A stretch of 42,108 bases of DNA from Gammaproteobacteria bacterium (GCA_013288455.1 JABDBU010000002.1:1-42108); one strand, 5' to 3'; positions 31,381 through 41,307 are shown, counted from the first letter of the stretch. A program made the numbers and translations. The notes: generated by a model not told the origin, from the letters alone.

Positions 31381-34236
31381 ATGATCGATTATAAAAATAC
31401 GCTAAACCTGCCTGTTACCAAGTTTCCTATGAAAGCAAATTTGGCTCATACCGAGCTAGCTATTTTAAAGCATTGGGAAACTTTGGAAATTCACCAGCGA
31501 TTACGTGAAAAAAACCGGAACAATCCCAAGTATATTCTGCACGACGGGCCACCCTATGCGAATGGCCAAATTCACATTGGCCACGCTGTGAACAAAATTT
31601 TGAAAGATATTATTATTAAGGCTAAAACCTTCAGTGCATTTGATGCACCATACGTACCAGGCTGGGATTGCCACGGTCTTCCAATTGAATTAAATGTTGA
31701 AAAAAAATACGGAGTTGCGGGGAGCAAGCTGTCGCCCACAGCGTTTCGTCAAGCATGTCGTGAATATGCACAAACTCAAATATCCTTGCAACGCGATGAA
31801 TTTAAACGTTTGGGCATCATAGGGGATTGGAACCGTCCTTACCTGACTATGGATTTTAGGTTTGAGGCCAATGTCATTCGTGCCCTAGGTAAAGTAATTA
31901 GTCGAGGACATCTGCAACAAGGATTTAAGCCAGTGCATTGGTGTATCAATTGCAGCTCCGCTTTAGCAGAAGCAGAACTGGAGTATGCTGACAAGCTTTC
32001 AGTGGCAGCAGATATTCGATTTCGAGTGTTCAATGAAACGGATTTTTTAAATCGGTTTTCTGCCAGGGTGGGTCATGGTCCCATTGTTATTCCCATTTGG
32101 ACAACTACACTGTGGACGTTGCCTGCTAATGAAGCCGTAGCTCTCAATCCTACCGTTGAATATATTTTAATTCAAACAAAAACAGAGCGCTTATTGCTTG
32201 CTAGGCCTTTATTAGAGACTAACTTAATACGCTATAAGATAACGCATTATCAATGTTTAGGCTTAGTAAACGGCAGCCTATTGGAAGGTGTTTTATTACA
32301 ACACCCTTTTTATCATCGCCAAGTCCCCATTATCCTGGGTGAACATGTTACGACTGAAACAGGAACCGGAGCGGTGCATACGGCGCCTGCTCACGGTTCA
32401 GAGGACTATATAGTTGCTAAAAAATACGGATTACCTTTGTTAAATCCAGTCGGAGACAATGGTTGTTATTTGCCAGGTACTGTTTTATTTACTGGCGAAC
32501 ATGTATTCAAAGTCGATACCAAAATGCTTAAGCTTTTAAAAGAACAGGAAAATTTATTGCATGAGGAAGTTATTAAACATAGTTATCCGCATTGCTGGCG
32601 ACACAAGACTCCCTTAATTTTTCGTGCAACACCCCAATGGTTCATCAGTATGCAGCAGCAGGGTTTGCGTGCAGACAGCTTGGCAGCGATTAAGAAAGTA
32701 TGCTGGTCTCCTGAGTGGGGTCTAGCACGTATGGAGGCGATGATTTGCAATCGACCCGATTGGTGTATTTCGCGACAACGCAGCTGGGGTGTGCCAATTC
32801 CACTATTCGTGCATCGAGCATCGCGGGAATTGCATCCCCAAAGCCTAGATTTCTTGGAATGCATCGCTAGGCGTGTAGAGAAACAAGGTATTGACGCTTG
32901 GTATAGTTGTCGTACAGAAGAGTTACTGGGTAGTGCAGCCGAAGAATATGAAAAATTATCCGATTGTTTGGATGTATGGTTTGATTCAGGCATCACGCAT
33001 TATGCTGTTTTGATGCAAAATTCTGCGTTGGCCTATCCCGCCGACTTATATTTAGAAGGTTCTGATCAACACCGCGGATGGTTTCAGTCTTCCTTGTTGA
33101 CCTCTGTTGCAATGCATGGGGAAGCACCCTATAAAGCTGTTTTAATACATGGATTTACGGTAGATGACAAAGGTCGCAAGATGTCAAAGTCTTTGGGCAA
33201 CGTGCTGGCTCCCGACAAAATAATCCAAAATTTAGGCGCTGATATTCTACGATTATGGGTTTCATCAACGGATTATCGCAAAGAAATGGTGGTGTCCGAT
33301 GAAATTTTAAAGCGCACGGCAGAAGCGTATCGTCGTATACGAAACACTTTTCGTTTTTTGTTAGCCAATTTGCATGACTTTGATCCAGCTAATCACTGTG
33401 TTTCACCCGATAGACAACTATCTTTAGATAGATGGATTATAGAACGCGCTAGTGTGTTACAACGAGAAATCACCGATGCGTATGAAGAGTATCAATTTCA
33501 TATTATCTATCAAAAATTACACAATTTTTGCATTACTGATCTGGGAAGTTTTTATCTCGACGTCATTAAAGATCGCCAATATACGTTACCAAAGGATAGT
33601 ATGGCGCGTCGTTCTGCACAAACTGCACTGTTTTATATCGCTGAAGCGATGGTTCGCTGGTCCGCACCTATTCTAAGTTTTACAGCAGAAGAAATTTGGA
33701 ATTTTCTTCCTGGGACGCGGGAAAAAACAGTTTTTTTAAATGAATGGTATAAGTTACCACTTTCTTCAATCCAAGATCCACTGCATGCAATTTATCAACA
33801 GTGGGACAGGCAAACCTATTGGAGTTTGCTAATTCAAATACGTAATGAGGTCAATAAAGTTATTGAAGAGTTTCGGATGGAGGGTAAATTGGGTTCTTCT
33901 TTGGAAGCTGAAGTTGAATTGACGGTTTTATCGAATTCCCAATTATTTATGGTACTGAGTGCATTGAAAGAGGAATTACGCTTTTTGCTAATTACCTCAG
34001 ATGCAAAACTTTCGGTAGGCCCAGTGCATGAACAAGCTACGCAGGTGTGGCTTGGCGGAGAGGTACTGGGTACATTAGCAATAAAAGTCACTGTTGCTAC
34101 GGGCAACAAGGTAAAATGTGTACGTTGTTGGCATCGTTGTTCAGATATTGGTCAGGATTCTGCTCATCCCACTATCTGTCAACGTTGTGTGGGAAATTTA
34201 TCTGCAGGAGAAGGAGAGCGACGTTGCTACGTGTAG
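31381..34236 (+). CDS. ileS: isoleucyl-tRNA synthetase
   Basis: A class I synthetase of 951 residues (E. coli 938). Visible: HIGH as GQIHIGHAVNKILKDIIIK, the ATP motif KMSKSLGN, WDCHGLPIELNVEK, editing-domain segments (TTLWTLPANEAVALNP, GTGAVHTAPAHGSEDY) and the C-terminal zinc site CVRCWHRC and CQRC, as in the bacterial type. I start at ATG 31381 (MIDYKNTLNLPVTKFPM) rather than the in-frame GTG 31372. It is followed by lspA on the same strand, the usual order in gammaproteobacteria. The usual upstream partner ribF is absent; a pilin and a MITE-like repeat precede it. Confidence 0.97.
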   Translation: MIDYKNTLNLPVTKFPMKANLAHTELAILKHWETLEIHQRLREKNRNNPKYILHDGPPYANGQIHIGHAVNKILKDIIIKAKTFSAFDAPYVPGWDCHGLPIELNVEKKYGVAGSKLSPTAFRQACREYAQTQISLQRDEFKRLGIIGDWNRPYLTMDFRFEANVIRALGKVISRGHLQQGFKPVHWCINCSSALAEAELEYADKLSVAADIRFRVFNETDFLNRFSARVGHGPIVIPIWTTTLWTLPANEAVALNPTVEYILIQTKTERLLLARPLLETNLIRYKITHYQCLGLVNGSLLEGVLLQHPFYHRQVPIILGEHVTTETGTGAVHTAPAHGSEDYIVAKKYGLPLLNPVGDNGCYLPGTVLFTGEHVFKVDTKMLKLLKEQENLLHEEVIKHSYPHCWRHKTPLIFRATPQWFISMQQQGLRADSLAAIKKVCWSPEWGLARMEAMICNRPDWCISRQRSWGVPIPLFVHRASRELHPQSLDFLECIARRVEKQGIDAWYSCRTEELLGSAAEEYEKLSDCLDVWFDSGITHYAVLMQNSALAYPADLYLEGSDQHRGWFQSSLLTSVAMHGEAPYKAVLIHGFTVDDKGRKMSKSLGNVLAPDKIIQNLGADILRLWVSSTDYRKEMVVSDEILKRTAEAYRRIRNTFRFLLANLHDFDPANHCVSPDRQLSLDRWIIERASVLQREITDAYEEYQFHIIYQKLHNFCITDLGSFYLDVIKDRQYTLPKDSMARRSAQTALFYIAEAMVRWSAPILSFTAEEIWNFLPGTREKTVFLNEWYKLPLSSIQDPLHAIYQQWDRQTYWSLLIQIRNEVNKVIEEFRMEGKLGSSLEAEVELTVLSNSQLFMVLSALKEELRFLLITSDAKLSVGPVHEQATQVWLGGEVLGTLAIKVTVATGNKVKCVRCWHRCSDIGQDSAHPTICQRCVGNLSAGEGERRCYV

Positions 34237-34283
34237 TGGGTAGGTTTTTCAAATGGTAATTTTTGTTTACTCAAGTAACTACT

Positions 34284-34767
34284 ATGTTTCATAAAAAAAT
34301 GAGTTGCTTATCCTGGCTTTATTTGAGCGTGTTGGTTGTAATACTCGATTTCATCACAAAAACATGGATGAGTGTTTGGTTAAATGGTTGGGGAATTGTC
34401 CATGTTTTTCCTTACTTAAATCTCATTTTGGCCCACAATTCTGGTTCTGCTTTTAGTTTTTTGGCATGGGCAGATGGCTGGCAACGTTGGTTATTCGCCA
34501 CCATTAGCCTGGGTGTTAGTGTCTATTTAGTTTATTTGCTATATCGGGGGGGGGATCAATCACTGGTCGGCCTGTGCCATTGCCTTAATTATAGGTGGTG
34601 CACTGGGGAATCTTTACGATCGCTTGACCTTAGGTTGGGTCGTTGATTTTATCGATTTTCATATAGCTCACTGGCATTTTGCTACCTTCAATCTAGCAGA
34701 TGCCGCTATCTCGGTGGGTGCTGCTCTGTGGATCATCGCCGGTTATCAATGGAAAAAAAATACATGA
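34284..34767 (+). pseudogene. lspA: signal peptidase II, frameshifted at a G9 tract
   Basis: LspA cleaves the signal peptide of lipidated prolipoproteins in the inner membrane. The first frame from ATG 34284 gives the N-terminal helices and the AHNSGSAFSFLA motif. At the run of nine G (34546-34554) it leaves frame and ends at 34646. From 34555 the correct frame continues: [34 protein letters not shown] and [11 protein letters not shown], then a stop at 34767. Both catalytic Asp (LYDR and DFIDF) lie after the tract. With eight G the protein would be 160 residues, like E. coli (164). Because LspA is essential and the window encodes several lipoproteins, sequencing error, slippage or phase variation is likelier than true loss. 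It overlaps the APC gene by 4 bp. Confidence 0.85.
34546..34554 (+). repeat. run of nine G inside lspA
   Basis: Nine consecutive G, the longest such run I noticed in this window. One G fewer would fuse the two halves of lspA. Polymerase slippage and sequencing errors both concentrate in runs like this. Confidence 0.9.
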
Positions 34768-36155
34768 AAACAACCACCACAAAACCATTAGGCGTTTTCA
34801 GTTTAGTCATGATGAACGTGATAGCAGTCGATAGCTTGCGATCATTACCCGTGGCAGCACAGTTTGGATACTCCTTGTTGTTTTTTTACTTATTAGCAGC
34901 AATCTTGTTTTTTATTCCAACAGCTTTAATTACAGCAGAGCTTGCTACGGCTTGGCCAAATACTGGTGGTGCCTATATCTGGATTCGAACAGCTTTTGGT
35001 GCACGTTGGGGTTGGTTTGCGATTTGGTTGCAATGGATCTATAACGTGGTTTGGTATCCCACGATACTGGTATTTGTCATCGCTGCTGCCGCCTATTTGT
35101 TTGATTTGCAATTAGTACATCACCAGAGATTTGTTTGGGGTTTAGTGTTATGTATTTGGTGGTTCATTACAGGATTGAGTTGTCTGGGGTTACGTGTTTC
35201 AAATTGGCTGAGTAGTGCGGGAGCACTGGTTGGGACGTTAATTCCCATGCTTGTTGTCATTATAGTGGCATTTTTTTGGCTAAAAAGTGCAAAACCGTTA
35301 GCAATTCACTTTTCGTCCCGTGCGCTTTTCCCTGATCTAACAGGTTTTAATCATTTATCATTTCTGACTACGGTTATTTTTGGATTAATGGGGTTAGAAA
35401 TGTCAGCTGTACATGCAGGGGATGTGTGTAACCCACAAAAAAATTATCCGCGTGCATTATTTTGGTCAGTTGGGTTAGTGTTGCTAACTCTGATATTAGG
35501 TTCCCTGGCCATCGCTTTTATAGTACCTGCACAACAATTGAGTATATTGACTGGTCTCACGGATACCTACGTTATATTTTTTCACAACTATCATCTGGAA
35601 TTTTTGGCTCCGATTATGGTTGCTTTAATTATTATTGGCAGCTTATGCAGTGTATCGACGTGGGCGATAGGGCCGACACGGGGATTGTTGATTGCAACAT
35701 TTGAAAACCAAATCAGCAGCTTACGTTGGTTATTGAGGATAAATCGTTTTGGGGCTCCTGTTGGCTTGTTACTCGTGCAAGGAGTATTAGTTTCCCTATT
35801 GTCCAGCCTATTTGTGTTGATTCCTACAGTTAATGAAGCTTATTGGTTGTTGAGTGTGATGACGGCGCAGCTGGCAGTATTATTTTACGTCCTTTTTTTT
35901 TTAGCTGCCTTATCTTTACGTTATAGAGAGGGTTACCAAGCCCGTATTTACCGAATTCCAGGTGGAAATATAGGTTTATGGCTGACGGTATGTTTAGGGC
36001 TATCTGCTTGCCTATTGACATTTATCATTGGTTTTTTCCCACCAGCTGGCATAGTTTCTCTAGGAAAAATTTGTAAATTTGATACAATACTTGTTATTGG
36101 TATTGCAATTTTTTGCTTACTACCCTATTTCGTGACCAGATCGCGGATACAATGA
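34764..36155 (+). CDS. APC-family amino acid permease
   Basis: A 464-residue APC transporter with about 12 membrane helices. Motifs are [20 protein letters not shown] in helix 1, [16 protein letters not shown] in the helix 2-3 region, [20 protein letters not shown] in helix 6, and [15 protein letters not shown] in helix 8. The helix 1 [12 protein letters not shown] pattern is close to the glutamate/GABA-antiporter-like APC proteins abundant in Legionella. ATG 34764 overlaps the lspA stop (ATGA), so translation is coupled. An in-frame ATG at 34749 would only extend the N-terminus. The substrate is not known. Confidence 0.88.
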   Translation: MKTTTTKPLGVFSLVMMNVIAVDSLRSLPVAAQFGYSLLFFYLLAAILFFIPTALITAELATAWPNTGGAYIWIRTAFGARWGWFAIWLQWIYNVVWYPTILVFVIAAAAYLFDLQLVHHQRFVWGLVLCIWWFITGLSCLGLRVSNWLSSAGALVGTLIPMLVVIIVAFFWLKSAKPLAIHFSSRALFPDLTGFNHLSFLTTVIFGLMGLEMSAVHAGDVCNPQKNYPRALFWSVGLVLLTLILGSLAIAFIVPAQQLSILTGLTDTYVIFFHNYHLEFLAPIMVALIIIGSLCSVSTWAIGPTRGLLIATFENQISSLRWLLRINRFGAPVGLLLVQGVLVSLLSSLFVLIPTVNEAYWLLSVMTAQLAVLFYVLFFLAALSLRYREGYQARIYRIPGGNIGLWLTVCLGLSACLLTFIIGFFPPAGIVSLGKICKFDTILVIGIAIFCLLPYFVTRSRIQ

Positions 36156-36174
36156 ACAATAACATAGTAGTAGG

Positions 36175-36585
36175 ATGATTATTAGCGTATTGGAAATTCA
36201 TGGCGTACCCATTGAGTGTATCAATCAAGCAGCGGTGACTTACCATGTTCCAGCAGCATTGATCTTGTCAATTTTGGTGATAGAAGGTGGGCTTGTAGGC
36301 TCGGCTTCGAGCAATAAAAATGGAACATTTGATTATGGCCCTATGCAAATTAATTCAGTTTGGATGCCAAAGATTCAAGCTTTTGGGTATACCAGACAGC
36401 AATTGCAATACGATCCTTGTGTCAATGTCACAGTAGGCACGTGGATTTTAAGTCAAAGTATTACCAATGCTCCTACGCTATGGCGTGGTGTGGGTGGGTA
36501 TCATTCTCAGACTCCGAGTTTAAATTATCGTTATCAAACGAAAGTTTCTGAAGTTTATCAACTGTTGTCTCACTATCTTGCTTAA
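36175..36585 (+). CDS. lytic transglycosylase (SLT-like)
   Basis: A 136-residue protein with an SLT-type lysozyme fold. The catalytic Glu is in LVIEGGLVGS (near residue 38), followed by FDYGPMQINSVWM, the family's GxMQIN motif, and WRGVGGYHSQTP with the conserved Tyr/His region. It would cleave the peptidoglycan glycan strand. No signal peptide is clear: the protein begins directly at the domain, so either the true start is different or export is unusual. Transglycosylases of this size (VirB1-like) often serve secretion or pilus machines. The start at ATG 36175 has only a close AGG before it. Confidence 0.75.
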   Translation: MIISVLEIHGVPIECINQAAVTYHVPAALILSILVIEGGLVGSASSNKNGTFDYGPMQINSVWMPKIQAFGYTRQQLQYDPCVNVTVGTWILSQSITNAPTLWRGVGGYHSQTPSLNYRYQTKVSEVYQLLSHYLA

Positions 36586-36648
36586 TTAATTTCATTCATT
36601 ATTTGTGGGACCGCTACTTATGTGTCGAATTTTTCAATTCAATAGCTG

Positions 36649-38058
36649 TTACGAATTTCGCATATTGTGCACTGGTAAAACACACGATCCATCAAACCCA
36701 CCAGGCTCAGGCCCATCAGGCTCAGGCCCATCAAGCCAACAAATTTTCGTTGATCTAACCCGCTTGACTCCTTCTTGATTAAAAAAAGTCACTGCAGCAG
36801 CAGAGGACGGATGAGTACTCTTGTGCAAAACAGTGGATGGTTGTTCACGTGTACACGGTACAGTGTAATACTTTGCTTGCGAAAGGGATAATTCCTCTTC
36901 TTCTTCTATAATGGTCTCACACCCAGGTGCAACGCTGCACTTGTTGGTGGCTTGTACAAAAGGTTTCAGCTGCTGCCCCGGATTTTTAGAATAAACCTGC
37001 TGATCCAGCGCGATCTTAATATTATAGAGTAGAGACTTCAAAAAAACATAAAGCAATTCAAGCGCTGCTATGCGCAACTCTTGCCTCATGAATTGCAGTT
37101 CCATCTTTAGCTGCGGCGACTTTTGTTCCTGCAACCGCTGCAGTTGTGGCATTTTTTCCTGCTGTTGACCAATCAACTGATTCCATTTTTCTATAACAGT
37201 GTATATAGGGTTAATAAAACTACTTTGCCTCAGCTGCCCATTATCAACACTATGCATAATATCGATCTCGCTCATAGGGTTGCGATCTTGTAAAGAATTC
37301 CACTTAAGGGCTTTCACTTTAATAGCATTCCCTATACTAAGTAAAACCAACAGCTTTTCGATCGAGTCTTCACAACTATCTGCATTCCATGATCCCAACT
37401 CCCTCTGAAAAGGAAAAGGGGTGACAAAGCTTAGAATTCTGTTGAGAATCTCTTCTGTCATTTGGTCTGCTATGTACAAAGTCTTTATAAGACGACTATT
37501 GCTGGATGTATTCTCAGAATTCAGTATAGAATTAAATTTCTCGTTAGAAACGCTTGATCTAGCTGTTCCAAAAACATTAAGTACCTCAGTTAGTTTTTTA
37601 AGTACCTTGGAAAACGCACCATCCAATAGCGCGTTCTTAAATATCAATACTGTTCGCTGCAGGCCTGCATTCAATAATGGAAAAAATTCGCTACTAAATT
37701 CGCTACTATTAATCCTCATCTCTTGCATTGTTTTGTTTTGTAACAATACAGTTTGGGGTTCACCAAAACGACACTCCAATAGTAATACATAAATTCTCAG
37801 GTATTCCTCCATATTTTCTTTTAATACTGTGAGGATGTCGTGGAAAGAACTTGGATTGCGTTGTTCCTTGACAACTCCTGCTGTACTAATGTCAATTGCA
37901 GCTAGATCCAACGCTTGCTCAACTAACTGTATGTTAACAAATTCATCCCTATCCCTATTCAACAAATTTTCTTTCACTTGTTGGTTAATTTTCTTAACCC
38001 ATTGCTTAACCCATTCATTAGGTAATTCATAAACATATCCTAATATTGTATATTTCAT
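36649..38058 (-). CDS. hypothetical protein with C-terminal GPEPD repeat
   Basis: About 469 residues without membrane segments or signal peptide, mostly helical and rich in Leu, Gln and Glu, with likely coiled-coil stretches (about 295-345). ATG 38058 is preferred, with GGAA six bases upstream; the frame is open to GTG 38070. Near the C-terminus are an acidic block (IIEEEEELSL), a pair of DGPEP repeats and a terminal LPVHNMRNS. Acidic blocks near the C-terminus are a known feature of some Dot/Icm substrates, so this is a reasonable effector candidate, but here the block is about 75 residues from the end. I do not recognise the family. Confidence 0.7.
   Translation of the reverse strand: MKYTILGYVYELPNEWVKQWVKKINQQVKENLLNRDRDEFVNIQLVEQALDLAAIDISTAGVVKEQRNPSSFHDILTVLKENMEEYLRIYVLLLECRFGEPQTVLLQNKTMQEMRINSSEFSSEFFPLLNAGLQRTVLIFKNALLDGAFSKVLKKLTEVLNVFGTARSSVSNEKFNSILNSENTSSNSRLIKTLYIADQMTEEILNRILSFVTPFPFQRELGSWNADSCEDSIEKLLVLLSIGNAIKVKALKWNSLQDRNPMSEIDIMHSVDNGQLRQSSFINPIYTVIEKWNQLIGQQQEKMPQLQRLQEQKSPQLKMELQFMRQELRIAALELLYVFLKSLLYNIKIALDQQVYSKNPGQQLKPFVQATNKCSVAPGCETIIEEEEELSLSQAKYYTVPCTREQPSTVLHKSTHPSSAAAVTFFNQEGVKRVRSTKICWLDGPEPDGPEPGGFDGSCVLPVHNMRNS
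36702..36731 (-). repeat. 15-bp tandem repeat (two units) in frame
   Basis: Two identical 15-bp units (CAGGCTCAGGCCCAT on the plus strand) encode the pentapeptide repeat DGPEP near the C-terminus of the hypothetical protein at 36649-38058. Being a multiple of 3, copy-number change would keep the frame. Confidence 0.85.
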
Positions 38059-38124
38059 AAATAATTCCACAATTCCACTGTTTATTATTTCTCAAAACTC
38101 CTGACATACTTACACAAAACCCCT

Positions 38125-38658
38125 TTACCAAAATATAGACATAGCATGTGAGTGTAACATAGCAGCTATTGCATACCAACGATTAGAAAAAACATAGCCC
38201 AATGTCAGAAACAAGCTAGACCAGATCAGTCCTCCTGAATAAGCGTACAATGAAAACTGCCGATAATGGAGCTTTACAGCCCCGGCAACATACCCTGTTA
38301 AATGACGAATACCGGGGATAAAATAACCAATGAGTAGTGCCCATTTACCAATTCGTTCAAACCAATGACGCGCTATTACAAATCTTTTCTCAGTTAAACC
38401 TACGTAACAACTCCAGCGGCGATTAACACAGAAATTGGTAGCTAATCCTAATCCATAACTACCAGTGATACCACAACAAGTTCCTGCATACACAGCGAAA
38501 ATCGTGGGGAAAAGTGGTAATTTTCCATTTGCTATCCAAACTCCCAGAAATATTAATACTGATTCTTCGGGTATTGGTAATGCAATGAGCCCTAATCCCA
38601 GCCATAGAAAAACAACAATGCTTCCGTAGTGATGAAACCAAGGAAAAAATTGATTCAT
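38125..38658 (-). CDS. DedA family membrane protein
   Basis: A 177-residue integral membrane protein of the DedA/SNARE-associated family, now thought to be lipid scramblases or flippases (for example undecaprenyl phosphate recycling). The N-terminal half has ALPIPEESVLIFLGVWIANG (residues about 27-46), and the C-terminal half GYFIPGIRHLTGYVAGA, both diagnostic. ATG 38658 is chosen; the frame continues to TTG 38703 without support. It has 4-5 hydrophobic segments. It is downstream of a 155-bp gap from the L,D-transpeptidase gene, on the same strand. Confidence 0.85.
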   Translation of the reverse strand: MNQFFPWFHHYGSIVVFLWLGLGLIALPIPEESVLIFLGVWIANGKLPLFPTIFAVYAGTCCGITGSYGLGLATNFCVNRRWSCYVGLTEKRFVIARHWFERIGKWALLIGYFIPGIRHLTGYVAGAVKLHYRQFSLYAYSGGLIWSSLFLTLGYVFSNRWYAIAAMLHSHAMSIFW

Positions 38659-38858
38659 GGAAAATGGCAAGTGGATACCTACTCCTCTTCGCACGAGATG
38701 CAAAAATTAAGATCAAGGGTAATTTTATACTATTATCATCTTTCTTATTGAATATCATATTATCACAGTACGGTACAAATTAACTGCGTTAGAGTTACTA
38801 TTAATATTACTGATTACCAAAATATTTCCACATCTTTCACTATTGTAGACAACTTGGT

Positions 38859-39668
38859 TTAACCAAAATCTAGTTGATTTATATCGACGATTACATCATC
38901 ACTATCATCATCATTATCATCATTATCGCTATTGTTTGCATCATTAAGTTGTGCATACCGATTGAGTGGGTACGGCAAAATAATGACTTGAGTACCTATC
39001 TCTATAAACTCCCGATTCAACCATTCTGCATCTTCTAGGAACAGCCTAATACAACCATGACTTGCGTTATAACCAGGAACACCGTTAGAACCATGCATGG
39101 CGAAACCACCCTTAAAGAACATGCAGTAAGGCATCGGAGCCCCTCCATAGGGTTTTGGAAATTTAGTAGAAGCGCAACCAGGTCCTCGTTTTTCATAGAT
39201 CCTAAAGTTACCACTCGGTGTGTGACAGGGTCGTCCCAAATCCGGGCACCAATTTTGACCACTGGATGCCGGTCCCCAGCGAATAATATTGCCGGTTGGT
39301 CCGTAAGCTGCCCAAGCATTTAGCGCGGGTGAATAAACGATCATTTTTGTACCGCTAAAGCCCCGGTAAGGGGGGAACGGGGTGTAATCCATGACATTGA
39401 TATTGTATAGGTCTCGTGGTACAGCGATACGAATGCCTGACCACAGTTGTGTATTCATGCGGTTGATGCGCATCACCGCGTCACGTTTTTCTGGGTCAGG
39501 AAATAAACTTTGCCACGTTTCCCCTCTACGTACAGTAATGCAGTAAAGACGTGGATCCTCGCATAATGTGTACAGCAACCATCCTCGTGCAGCAAAACTG
39601 TCACCATGCGTGACTAAAAAAATAGCCGGCAATGCAAGTATTGCTATAATTCGAATGAGCATACGCAT
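38859..39668 (-). CDS. L,D-transpeptidase with LysM-like domain
   Basis: A 269-residue secreted protein. After a signal peptide (MRMLIRIIAILALPAIFLVT, cleaved near FAARG) there is a LysM-like stretch (YCITVRRGETWQSLF, IRIAVPRDL), then the YkuD domain with HGSNGVPGYNASHGCIRLF holding catalytic His and Cys. It would form 3-3 crosslinks in peptidoglycan or attach lipoproteins to it. ATG 39668 has a perfect AAGGAG six bases upstream; the frame is open to TTG 39692. The tail is acidic (NNSDNDDNDDDSDD, then VIVDINQLDFG), encoded by a trinucleotide-like run at 38885-38945. Such a tail is not part of the standard enzyme. Confidence 0.9.
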   Translation of the reverse strand: MRMLIRIIAILALPAIFLVTHGDSFAARGWLLYTLCEDPRLYCITVRRGETWQSLFPDPEKRDAVMRINRMNTQLWSGIRIAVPRDLYNINVMDYTPFPPYRGFSGTKMIVYSPALNAWAAYGPTGNIIRWGPASSGQNWCPDLGRPCHTPSGNFRIYEKRGPGCASTKFPKPYGGAPMPYCMFFKGGFAMHGSNGVPGYNASHGCIRLFLEDAEWLNREFIEIGTQVIILPYPLNRYAQLNDANNSDNDDNDDDSDDVIVDINQLDFG

Positions 39669-39758
39669 AAATTGCTCCTTCCACCCAGTCAATGGATACC
39701 ATAAGGCGTTACTTTTACTGTAGAATATAGCCTATCATAGACCTAACAAGGCAAGACA

Positions 39759-41288
39759 ATGTTGAGTTTCCATGATAAAAATCGAAAATGGTGGACCTTA
39801 TTGGCCATGTCCAGTGCCCTAGCACTTGTTTTCATTGATCAAACGGCGCTTGCTGTTGCGCTTCCTGCCATACAGCGTGACCTTAACCTGAATAACAATC
39901 TTCTGCAGTGGGTTATCAACGGTTATTTGTTAACACTGAGCACTTTTATTCTGTTAGGTGGACGAGTGGGTGATGGCCTTGGACACAAGCGGGCCTTTTT
40001 GTTTGGTTCTATTGTTTTTATAGCTGCATCGCTAGGATCCGCTGCTGCGCAGTCAGGGAGTTGGCTGATAGTGGCTCGTATTATCCAAGGGGTTGGTGCT
40101 GCCTTTATGTTACCTTCAACCAATGCACTGGTTGTCCAGGCTTTTCCGAAAAAAGACCGCGGTAAAGCCGTTGGTCTTTATGTGGGGCTAGCTGCTACCT
40201 TTTTAGCCTTAGGCCCTTTTCTAGGAGGTATGTTGACAGCGTGGTTCAGTTGGCGCGCCGTTTTTTGGATTAATCTTCCGGTCGCTTTAACAAGTGTTGT
40301 GCTCGCGAGTACGGCTGTGCCAAAATGGGAAGCTACGGATAAAATGACCATCGATTATGCAGGCCTGTTACTTTCTATCGGCTTTATCAGTGGCTTTGTA
40401 CTTTGCTTTATGCAGGGATCTCTCTGGGGGTGGACCTCGCCTACGATCATTATTGTGTTTTTACTGAGTATGTTCGCTTTAATTGGCTTTATTTTGTTAG
40501 AGCATCGTATCCAGCATCCCTTGGTAGAAATGGCACTATTTAAAAATCCAGTTTTTTCCATTGCATTAACTGTGACGGTTATTGTTCAAGCAGTCGCTAT
40601 GGTATTCGTATTTTGGGCTATTTTTATACAAAATGTGCTGGCATACTCTCCTTTGCAGGCAGGCTTGCTACTTTTACCTGCAGTATTGCCTGTTATTTTC
40701 ATGGCCCCTATCGGAGGGTATTTACGCGATAGATATGGTCCCACTCCGCCGATGTTCACAGGGTGTTTATTGGTTACTTTGAGCCTCATTTGGATAGGCT
40801 TTTCTAGCCACTACCAGCGTTATGTATGGTTATTTCCGGGTTTACTGCTGTACGGAATAGGTATGTCGTTGTCAATTTCTGGAAATTTAGCAACAGTAAT
40901 GAGTACAGTAACCGATAAGCAATGCGGCATTGCCGGCGCCATCATGGGTTGCGCAAGACAGGTTGGAAATTCCATGGGCTTGGCTATACTCGTAGGTCTT
41001 TTAAGCAGTTTAAATAAGTGGCAACTCACCGTTTTTTTGAGTAAAAAAGCTTCGCCACCTCTCTCTTATATCCAGGAACACCAAATTGATGGCCTGCTAA
41101 TGAAGTCTACACTTGCAATGCATACTATTTCTCATTTATCGATTCAGTCGGTAGCATTACTTAAAATTGCTGCACTAAAAGCTTATATCTTTGCTTTTAG
41201 TATAACGATGTATGCAGCAGCATTACTCACTTTTCTCTGTTTATTACTTGTACTCAGGATGCCACGTGCAGTGAAATTCGTAGATTAA
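39759..41288 (+). CDS. DHA2-family MFS drug/H+ antiporter
   Basis: A 509-residue MFS transporter of the 14-helix type (EmrB/QacA). Motifs are IDQTALAVALPAIQRDL in helix 1 (motif D1), LGGRVGDGLGHKRAF (motif A), ARIIQGVGAAFMLPSTNALV (motif B region) and GLAATFLALGPFLGGMLTAW (motif C). It likely exports hydrophobic drugs or metabolites across the inner membrane; no membrane-fusion partner (EmrA) is adjacent. ATG 39759 follows a short leader. It converges with cysS, ending 19 bp from its stop. Confidence 0.9.
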   Translation: MLSFHDKNRKWWTLLAMSSALALVFIDQTALAVALPAIQRDLNLNNNLLQWVINGYLLTLSTFILLGGRVGDGLGHKRAFLFGSIVFIAASLGSAAAQSGSWLIVARIIQGVGAAFMLPSTNALVVQAFPKKDRGKAVGLYVGLAATFLALGPFLGGMLTAWFSWRAVFWINLPVALTSVVLASTAVPKWEATDKMTIDYAGLLLSIGFISGFVLCFMQGSLWGWTSPTIIIVFLLSMFALIGFILLEHRIQHPLVEMALFKNPVFSIALTVTVIVQAVAMVFVFWAIFIQNVLAYSPLQAGLLLLPAVLPVIFMAPIGGYLRDRYGPTPPMFTGCLLVTLSLIWIGFSSHYQRYVWLFPGLLLYGIGMSLSISGNLATVMSTVTDKQCGIAGAIMGCARQVGNSMGLAILVGLLSSLNKWQLTVFLSKKASPPLSYIQEHQIDGLLMKSTLAMHTISHLSIQSVALLKIAALKAYIFAFSITMYAAALLTFLCLLLVLRMPRAVKFVD

Positions 41289-41307
41289 AATGTGGGTTTC
41301 CGTTTAC

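Noticed and set aside
34981..34990. GGATTCGAAC, a tRNA T-loop-like string
   Set aside because: It lies inside the APC permease coding sequence and no acceptor or anticodon arm can be formed around it.
37421..37792. 123-residue plus-strand ORF inside the hypothetical protein gene
   Set aside because: Antisense shadow of the longer ORF, with Leu/Ser/Asn-biased composition and no start signal.
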